Under the pieces are notes generated by a model. It was not told the origin of the DNA. It did not search any database and was given only the letters and a program-made list of their open reading frames with translations. A stretch of 48,698 bases of DNA from Bacteroidales bacterium. Lineage in GTDB: Bacteria; Bacteroidota; Bacteroidia; Bacteroidales; UBA932. This document shows positions 43,541 to 48,698 of the stretch, piece by piece. Position numbers and translations under genes: made by a program. Where the stretch lies: positions 1 through 48,698 of the forward strand of contig JAEDLE010000010.1 of assembly GCA_016295455.1 (NCBI GenBank). Reading direction: 5' to 3'. Each line of letters opens with the position of its first letter. Position 1 is the first letter of the stretch.

Positions 43541-45901
43541 ATGAGACAATTTTTGTGTGTGTTTTCCGCAGCCTTGTTGTCCCTGGCTGCATACGCCCAG
43601 CAGAAGGCAGATGGAAAGGTGACTTACGAAGACGGGGAGCCGGTGCTTTGCGCCACGGTAGCCCTTCTGGAACGTGCAGACTCTTCAGTAGTGGCGGGAA
43701 CCGTTACCGACGAAAATGGATACTTCAGCCTCGAGGCCGCAACTGACGGTTGCATATTGATGGTTTCGATGATAGGTTATAGGACGGCATATCTTGCTCC
43801 GGGCAGCCAGATGCAGATCAGGCTCGAGCCTTCCTCCGAGTTCATAGACGAGGCGGTCGTCAGTGTTGTGATGCCCAAGACGAAACTTACAGCCGAAGGT
43901 CTCCAGACCTCGGTCAGGGGTTCGGTGCTCGAAAGCATAGGATCTGCCAATGACGTGCTTGCCAGGACCCCCGGTCTGATAAAGGGGCGCAACGGCCTGG
44001 AAGTCATAGGAAAAGGCTCTCCTCTGGTATATGTCAACGGACGCAAGCTGACCGATGCTTCCGAACTTGACCGCATCCCGAGCAACGAGATACAGAGCGT
44101 GGAGGTGATAACCAATCCGGGTGCCCAGTATGATGCTACCGTACGTGCGGTGGTACGCATCCGCACCGTCAGGAGACAGGGCGAGGGCTTCAGCCTGAAT
44201 CTCAATGCTTCGGACGAGCAGTCGCTGCGCCGTGACGCCAACGACCCTAATCTCAACCTCAACACGAACTACCGCATGAAGGATGTGGATATCTTTGCCG
44301 GAACAAACCTCTTCACATGGAGCACAAGGCAGACCAGTGACCTGGTCGCCGTCAGCACTCTTACTCCGAAGTACGGGCAGGAAGGGCATCTGACAAATGA
44401 CTACTTCCAGAAGAGTGCAAACGTGAACGGCGGTGTCAACTGGCAGCCTGCGGCAAACCACTCTCTCGGATTCAGGGTGGAATACGGCCGTACGCTAAAG
44501 ATGGAGCAGGAGGAACTGCTGACTGAAGACGTGCTGCGCGAAGATGTCCTGATAGATGTCATTTCTGCCCACGGAGTCTATTCCAATGGGGACAGGGATC
44601 CATATACCTTAGCTGCCAATGCCTACTATAACGGCCTGTTCGGCGGAAAATTAGGAGTGGACCTCAACCTTGACTATTACGGGGCATACAACTCTCAGCA
44701 ATCCCTCACCGAGGAGACCAGCGAGATGGCCCAGGGGGCGGAGATCTCCACAACATCGGCCACCGACAGCAGGATGTATGCCGGCAAGCTCGTGCTGTCA
44801 TATCCGATATGGAGGGGACAGCTCCAGTTCGGAACCGAGCAGACATATTCGGAAAGAAATGATTCATATCTTCTTAAAGGAGCGGAGGGCATACCTCCTT
44901 CAGAGTCTGACGTGACCGAGCTGAATTCCGCGGCCTTCGCCTCCTACGGTGTGATGCTTCCGGGCCGTTTCGGACAGTTGAATGCGGGTCTTCGCTACGA
45001 ACACGTTGAATATGAATATCTCGACCAGTACAGCGATGACATTGCACGCTCATATGACAACTTCTTCCCTTCATTGGCATATGCCAACGTGTTCGGGCCG
45101 GTCCAGTTCATGCTGAATTATTCTTCTAAGACCAAGCGTCCTGACTTCTCGATGCTGTCCGACGCGATACGCTACAACAGCCGCTATGTGCTGCAGAGCG
45201 GAAATGCCTCACTGCAGCCGCAGGTGACACACGACATCAATCTCGCCGCTGTCTGGAAGTTCCTGACCTTCTCGGTTGACTACAACAGGACCAACGACCC
45301 TATCATGACCTGGGGTTGGGCCTACAACAACGAGGGCGTGGGCATCGTCAAGCCGGTCAACCTGGATTCTCCTTTCAGGATGCTGACGGCTTTCGCGAAC
45401 GTCACCCCAACCATAGGGATATGGTCACTCAACGCTACCGCGGGCATACAGCAGCAGTGGCTCAGGGTCAATGCATCCGACCCTTCCGAGGCGACAGGGA
45501 CACGTGAGATATCATTCAGCGACAGGCCTATGTTCTTTATGCAGCTTTTCAACACCCTGCGTCTGAAGCACGGCTGGCAGCTCGAGCTGGGAGCAGAGGT
45601 GCATTCCACCGGCTATGTCCAGAACAACTTCCTCTATCATCCTTACCTGGACCTGAACGCGGCAGTGCAGAAGGCGTTCCTCAAGGACGGCTCCCTCATA
45701 GTCAGGCTTCAGGGATCAAACCTCGCGGGACTTGCCAACACCGACGTCAAGGTCGACTTCGGGGAGTACAAGATGAGGCAGACCAATGTGATGGATACCC
45801 AGAGGGTCAAACTCTCCCTCATCTACAGGTTCAATGCCGCACAGAGCAAGTACAAGGGTACCGGAGCCGGAAAGGAAACCGCTTCACGAATGAAGAATTA
45901 G
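43541..45901 (+). CDS. Outer-membrane beta-barrel receptor with carboxypeptidase-like N-domain (OMP_b-brl_3 type)
   Basis: A 786-residue protein with a signal peptide (about 1-20, ending AYAQ). A carboxypeptidase-regulatory-like domain (about 22-100), a plug-like segment (about 110-205, ending PSNEIQSVEVITNPGAQYDA), and a long beta barrel to the C-terminus follow. The ending YRFNAAQSKYKGTGAG is typical of the OMP_b-brl_3 family of TonB-dependent-like receptors. No SusD partner is present, so it is not a SusCD pair. The longer open frame from 43433 runs through the promoter. The ligand is unknown. Confidence 0.88.
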   Translation: MRQFLCVFSAALLSLAAYAQQKADGKVTYEDGEPVLCATVALLERADSSVVAGTVTDENGYFSLEAATDGCILMVSMIGYRTAYLAPGSQMQIRLEPSSEFIDEAVVSVVMPKTKLTAEGLQTSVRGSVLESIGSANDVLARTPGLIKGRNGLEVIGKGSPLVYVNGRKLTDASELDRIPSNEIQSVEVITNPGAQYDATVRAVVRIRTVRRQGEGFSLNLNASDEQSLRRDANDPNLNLNTNYRMKDVDIFAGTNLFTWSTRQTSDLVAVSTLTPKYGQEGHLTNDYFQKSANVNGGVNWQPAANHSLGFRVEYGRTLKMEQEELLTEDVLREDVLIDVISAHGVYSNGDRDPYTLAANAYYNGLFGGKLGVDLNLDYYGAYNSQQSLTEETSEMAQGAEISTTSATDSRMYAGKLVLSYPIWRGQLQFGTEQTYSERNDSYLLKGAEGIPPSESDVTELNSAAFASYGVMLPGRFGQLNAGLRYEHVEYEYLDQYSDDIARSYDNFFPSLAYANVFGPVQFMLNYSSKTKRPDFSMLSDAIRYNSRYVLQSGNASLQPQVTHDINLAAVWKFLTFSVDYNRTNDPIMTWGWAYNNEGVGIVKPVNLDSPFRMLTAFANVTPTIGIWSLNATAGIQQQWLRVNASDPSEATGTREISFSDRPMFFMQLFNTLRLKHGWQLELGAEVHSTGYVQNNFLYHPYLDLNAAVQKAFLKDGSLIVRLQGSNLAGLANTDVKVDFGEYKMRQTNVMDTQRVKLSLIYRFNAAQSKYKGTGAGKETASRMKN

Positions 45902-45929
45902 GATCCGGTCAACGTGATCTGAGTAATCT

Positions 45930-45980
45930 GAAAGTTGGAATTTCATAGCTGGACTATGAATTTCCAACTTTCTCTTTTTT
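45930..45980 (+). terminator. Terminator of the receptor gene, embedded in the araC-type coding end
   Basis: A 19-bp stem with one mismatch (45930-45948 with 45954-45972), a 5-base loop, then TCTTTTTT on the plus strand. The right arm and T-run are the last nine codons of the opposing AraC-type gene; the T-run encodes its Lys-Lys. Confidence 0.85.
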
Positions 45981-46859
45981 CCGGTATTCGAGGGGTGACA
46001 TCCCGACACGCTTGCGGAACATCCTGGAGAAATGGTTCGGATAGGAGATGCCAAGTTCCTCCGAAATCTCGTTTATGCTCATCTGGGTATCCCTCAGCAG
46101 GGCTTTGGCGGCATTGGTCAGCTTGTCCTGTAAATATTCCCTGGCGGTGACGTGCAGTTCCCTGTGTACAAGGGCTCCGAAATAGTTGGGCGACAGATTG
46201 AACCGGGCTGCACACCAGTTGACCGTGGGCTGACCTTTCTGGGCAGGGAGTCCGCTCGAGAGATAGGAGTCCACAATCCTGTCCAGTTTCTTTCTGAAAG
46301 TATCTTCCTCCTCTGAGGTTCTGTTGAACTGGCGCTCGTAAAAGCGCTTGCAATAACTCAGCAACTGCCCTATGCCCAGGCGTATGAGCTGGTCCGAGAG
46401 GTAGTCGGCAGGAGTGTTCAGCTCGGCAAGTATGTTGGCAAAACAGTTCACTATGATTCCTTTCTCGACCGAGTCCAGGCGTATAGCCTCAAGGATATCG
46501 GAGAAAAAGAAGCTGAACATGTAGAAGTCGCGTCCGAGTCCGGTCTTCTCGAGCAGTTCCGGGCAGAAAGCCAGCATCCATCCGCGCGGGCGTACCTGAA
46601 AATTCAGTTCGGTCTGCACCACCTGTCCCGGTCTTAGGGTGAACAGGGTGTCAGGACCATAACTGATATGCTGCCCGTTCTTGATGAGCGTACCGAAATC
46701 AGCCTCCATCAGCACCACGCAGTACATCCCGAAGTCTATCGGGTCGAAAAGGGTAAGATCAGCCCTTGACAGCTCGCCCACCGTCACCAGGGGATGGGCG
46801 CTTGCCTGGTGGAATATTGCGTTGAGTCTGTCTGTCGGATGCTTCGTTTCCATATGCAT
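45954..46859 (-). CDS. AraC-family transcription regulator
   Basis: A 301-residue protein (or 299 from the ATG at 46853). The N-terminal half (about 20-130) is a cupin-like sensing domain; the C-terminal part (about 200-295) holds two helix-turn-helix motifs, with AKALLRDTQMSINEISEELGISYPNHFSRMFRKRVGMSPLEYRKK. It is divergent from the lyase gene across 279 bases, the usual place for a regulator of that gene, though the target is inferred. Its stop codon and last codons form part of the receptor terminator. Confidence 0.9.
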   Translation of the reverse strand: MHMETKHPTDRLNAIFHQASAHPLVTVGELSRADLTLFDPIDFGMYCVVLMEADFGTLIKNGQHISYGPDTLFTLRPGQVVQTELNFQVRPRGWMLAFCPELLEKTGLGRDFYMFSFFFSDILEAIRLDSVEKGIIVNCFANILAELNTPADYLSDQLIRLGIGQLLSYCKRFYERQFNRTSEEEDTFRKKLDRIVDSYLSSGLPAQKGQPTVNWCAARFNLSPNYFGALVHRELHVTAREYLQDKLTNAAKALLRDTQMSINEISEELGISYPNHFSRMFRKRVGMSPLEYRKKEKVGNS

Positions 46860-46919
46860 AAGCTTGATGGCAGGAGAAAGGTAAGCATATTCCTTAAGTC
46901 TTGCAAGTTTTGAATATGA

Positions 46920-46970
46920 AAAAATGGTAGGTAAAAAAGGTAGGAACTGGTTTGATATGTAAAAATGGTA
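46920..46970. repeat. Three A-rich GGTA direct repeats between araC-type and lyase genes
   Basis: AAAAATGGTA occurs at 46920-46929 and again at 46961-46970, 41 bases (about four helix turns) apart, with a near copy AAAAAAGGTA at 46933-46942. They lie 45-95 bases upstream of the lyase promoter. They are candidate binding sites for the adjacent AraC-type protein, whose family binds direct repeats. Confidence 0.5.
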
Positions 46971-47014
46971 TTTTATTCATTGATAATGTTCTCAATTGAA
47001 TGGCATAATGGACG

Positions 47015-47022
47015 TATAATTG
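47015..47022 (+). promoter_or_regulatory. Probable promoter -7 element of the lyase gene
   Basis: TATAATTG has one mismatch to TAnnTTTG. It predicts a leader of about 110 bases, GC-rich, with a 6-bp hairpin at 47062-47079. The weak box fits a promoter that needs an activator. Confidence 0.42.
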
Positions 47023-47138
47023 CGCTGCCCTGGATGAGGGCTGTGTTCCGCGGGCTGCACGGGCATCGCGCCGGATGCCGGAAAAGGGCTTCGGAGCTTG
47101 GACAAAAGGTAACAATAACATAACAATACACTGAAACT

Positions 47139-48587
47139 ATGGCTGTAAAATTCTACAAGTCGGAAAACCAGGTGCCTCTCGAGATGCACAAGGTACGTAT
47201 GGTCCAGAAACTCAATCTCCTTCCCGTCGAGGAACGTCTCAGGAAGATCCAGGATGCGGGAAACAACACCTTCCTCCTTCAGAACAGGGACGTTTATCTG
47301 GATATGCTGACGGATTCGGGAGTGAATGCCATGTCCGACCTCCAGTTTGCCGCCATGATGCAGGCGGATGACGCATATGCTGGCTGTGAGACCTTCAACC
47401 GTGTGAAGGCAGCCGTCAGGGAAGTCTTCGGCTGCGAGAACGTGCTTCCTACACATCAGGGAAGGGCCTGCGAAAACATTCTTGCGGAGGCATATGTGAA
47501 GCCGGGCATGGTTGCGCTGATGAATTTCCATTTCACGACCACCAAGGCTCACGTTACCAGAGTGGGAGGTTCCGTCGAGGAATTGGTCGATCCGAAAGGA
47601 CTCATACCTCAGACAGATGATCCGTTCAAGGGTGACTACAATCTGGAGAATCTCGAAAGAAAGATAGACGAGATCGGATCCGACAAGGTTGCGTTCGTAC
47701 GCGTAGAGGCCGGCACCAATCTCATCGGAGGCCAGCCTGTCTCACTTGAAAACATGCTCGCCGTCACCGACATATGCCACAAGAAGGGAGTGAAGTCGGT
47801 TCTGGACGCATCGCTCCTGCAGGATAACGTGTATTTCATGAAGACCCGCGAGGCGCGGTGCAAGTATATGGAAGTGAAGGATATATATCATCTTCTCGCG
47901 GACCATTTCGACATAATATACTTCTCTGCGCGCAAGCTCAGTTTCTCGAAGGGTGGCATAATCTGCTCAAAGAACTCCAGGTACACGAAGGAGATGATGT
48001 CCTTCATACCTCTGTACGAGGGCTTCCTGACCTATGGAGGTATGGATGTCAGGACTATGGAGGCCATGGCCCAGGGTCTCTACGAGTCTCTGGATATGGA
48101 ATATATCAGTCAGGGACCGTTATTCATAGAGGCCCTCTGCAAGGAACTGGACGATTACGGCGTGCCTGTCATACTCCCTGCGGGAGGCCTGGGATGTCAT
48201 CTGAACGCCGGTGCCTTTGTTCCGGACCTTCCTCACAACCAGTATCCTGCAGCTGCTGTCGGCTGTGCTCTCTACATCATCAGCGGCGTCCGCGGCATGG
48301 AACGCGGAACCGTCTCCGAGCAGCGTGAGCCGGACGGCACTGAGAGGTATGCCGAGCTTGAGCTCCAGCGTCTTGCCGTTCCGAGAAGGGTATTCACCCT
48401 CTCTCAGATCAAGTATGTTGCAGACCGTGTCAAGTGGCTGTGGGACAACCGCTCGCTTATCGGCGGACTGCAGTGGGTAGATGAACCTGAGGTGCTGAGA
48501 TTCTTCTTCGGAACAATGAAGGAGATTGGCCATTGGCAGGAGGACCTCGTGGTGAAATTCAAGGAGGATTTCGGGGATTCACTCTGA
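47139..48587 (+). CDS. Tyrosine phenol-lyase-like beta-eliminating lyase
   Basis: A 482-residue PLP enzyme of the tryptophanase/tyrosine phenol-lyase (TPL) family, which splits an amino acid into pyruvate, ammonia and a leaving group. It matches TPL along its length (LTDSGVNAMSD, DDAYAGCETF, PTHQGRACEN, FHFTTTKAH, NLIGGQPVS, MERGTVS). The residues that separate TPL from tryptophanase are TPL-like: R389 for TPL Arg381 and F455 for Phe448; R411 matches Arg404. The PLP lysine should be K266. But TPL Arg217, which contacts PLP, is Leu226 here, and Lys256 is Arg265. Activity on tyrosine is therefore uncertain. Confidence 0.85.
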   Translation: MAVKFYKSENQVPLEMHKVRMVQKLNLLPVEERLRKIQDAGNNTFLLQNRDVYLDMLTDSGVNAMSDLQFAAMMQADDAYAGCETFNRVKAAVREVFGCENVLPTHQGRACENILAEAYVKPGMVALMNFHFTTTKAHVTRVGGSVEELVDPKGLIPQTDDPFKGDYNLENLERKIDEIGSDKVAFVRVEAGTNLIGGQPVSLENMLAVTDICHKKGVKSVLDASLLQDNVYFMKTREARCKYMEVKDIYHLLADHFDIIYFSARKLSFSKGGIICSKNSRYTKEMMSFIPLYEGFLTYGGMDVRTMEAMAQGLYESLDMEYISQGPLFIEALCKELDDYGVPVILPAGGLGCHLNAGAFVPDLPHNQYPAAAVGCALYIISGVRGMERGTVSEQREPDGTERYAELELQRLAVPRRVFTLSQIKYVADRVKWLWDNRSLIGGLQWVDEPEVLRFFFGTMKEIGHWQEDLVVKFKEDFGDSL

Positions 48588-48607
48588 TTCCCTGCATCTT
48601 CGGCAAG

Positions 48608-48641
48608 AAGGGCGGCTGACAAGTGTCTCAGCCGCCCTTTT
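48608..48641 (+). terminator. Intrinsic terminator of the lyase gene
   Basis: A perfect 12-bp stem (48608-48619 with 48628-48639) and 8-base loop followed by TTTTCC on the plus strand, 20 bases past the stop. The probable intron begins 4 bases further on. Confidence 0.88.
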
Positions 48642-48645
48642 CCTT

Positions 48646-48698
48646 GTTCGCCCAGCACGAACGTACTCTAACGGGTGCAAGTCCCCAAACCGCCCAGA
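48646..48698 (+). mobile_element. 5' end of a probable group IIC intron (cut by the window edge)
   Basis: From 48646 the sequence runs GTTCGCCCAGCACGAACGTA, then CTCTAACGGGTGCAAGTCCC. This matches, element by element, the start of group IIC introns as I recall them (for example the Oceanobacillus iheyensis intron: GUGUGCCCGGCA, then a UCUA-GGGUGAGAGUCCC segment). It begins a few bases after a terminator stem, the known target of class C introns. Only 53 bases are visible; no reverse transcriptase can be seen. The first bases are GTTCG rather than the usual GTGYG. Confidence 0.65.

Noticed and set aside
43541..45901. A SusC-SusD polysaccharide utilisation locus
   Set aside because: No SusD-like lipoprotein, no glycoside hydrolase and no hybrid regulator nearby; the receptor is of the OMP_b-brl_3 type.
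47034..47123. A 29-codon open frame in the lyase leader, as a tnaC-like leader peptide
   Set aside because: It has no Trp or Tyr codon and no proline stall motif, lacks a ribosome site, and no terminator or anti-terminator pair is seen downstream.
48665..48690. GGGTGCAAGTCCC near the end as a tRNA T-arm
   Set aside because: No acceptor, anticodon or D arm around it; it fits the group II intron domain I hairpin better.

Overview
The window reads as a chromosomal segment of a Bacteroidota bacterium, most likely order Bacteroidales. The signs are the ExbB / small membrane protein / ExbD / ExbD cluster, a Porin_10-type porin, a DUF3127 protein beside dnaG, an outer-membrane receptor of the OMP_b-brl_3 type, a FabH-FabF-FabZ cluster, and the Bacteroidetes promoter element TAnnTTTG upstream of many genes. 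Shine-Dalgarno sites are rare. Coding density is high, no intergenic gap exceeds about 280 bases, and no tRNA, rRNA or CRISPR array was seen.

Layout. 0.1-3.4 kb: aminotransferase and SppA protease, divergent. 3.4-8.6 kb (minus strand): TonB-like protein, uridine kinase, AsnRS, then the ExbD/ExbD/4-TM/ExbB energy module. 8.7-13.7 kb (minus): asparaginase, TatD, DprA, QueA, NUDIX. 13.7-16.5 kb (plus): SRPBCC protein, RsmF-type rRNA methyltransferase, TPR protein. 16.5-24.3 kb: BASS-type transporter, M13 peptidase lipoprotein, LolC/E-type permease, MltF-like transglycosylase, porin. 24.4-32.3 kb: RecQ, FKBP lipoprotein, DUF3127, DnaG, MetRS. 32.4-35.6 kb (minus): RF1, GNAT-like protein, MazG. 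35.7-39.5 kb (plus): SDR, aldehyde dehydrogenase, repeat lipoprotein. 39.6-42.3 kb (minus): FabZ, FabF, FabH. 42.5-48.6 kb: membrane LytTR regulator, outer-membrane receptor, AraC regulator, and a divergent tyrosine phenol-lyase-like enzyme. The last ~53 bases look like the 5' end of a group IIC intron lying just after a terminator.

Most of the window is housekeeping. The accessory interest is in the last 6 kb. There a 28-bp near-palindrome abuts a consensus receptor promoter, and A-rich GGTA repeats lie between the araC-type gene and the lyase gene. The lyase keeps the tyrosine phenol-lyase substrate signature but has changes in its cofactor pocket, and the intron boundary closes the window. 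Two further protein-level points are an RF1 with Gln where decoding His is expected, and a DUF3127 protein with an SSB-like acidic tail encoded next to primase.

Several starts were moved downstream from the longest open frame. The reasons were a promoter or terminator inside the extension (asnS, dprA, NUDIX) or the family N-terminus (udk, mazG, M13 peptidase, receptor).
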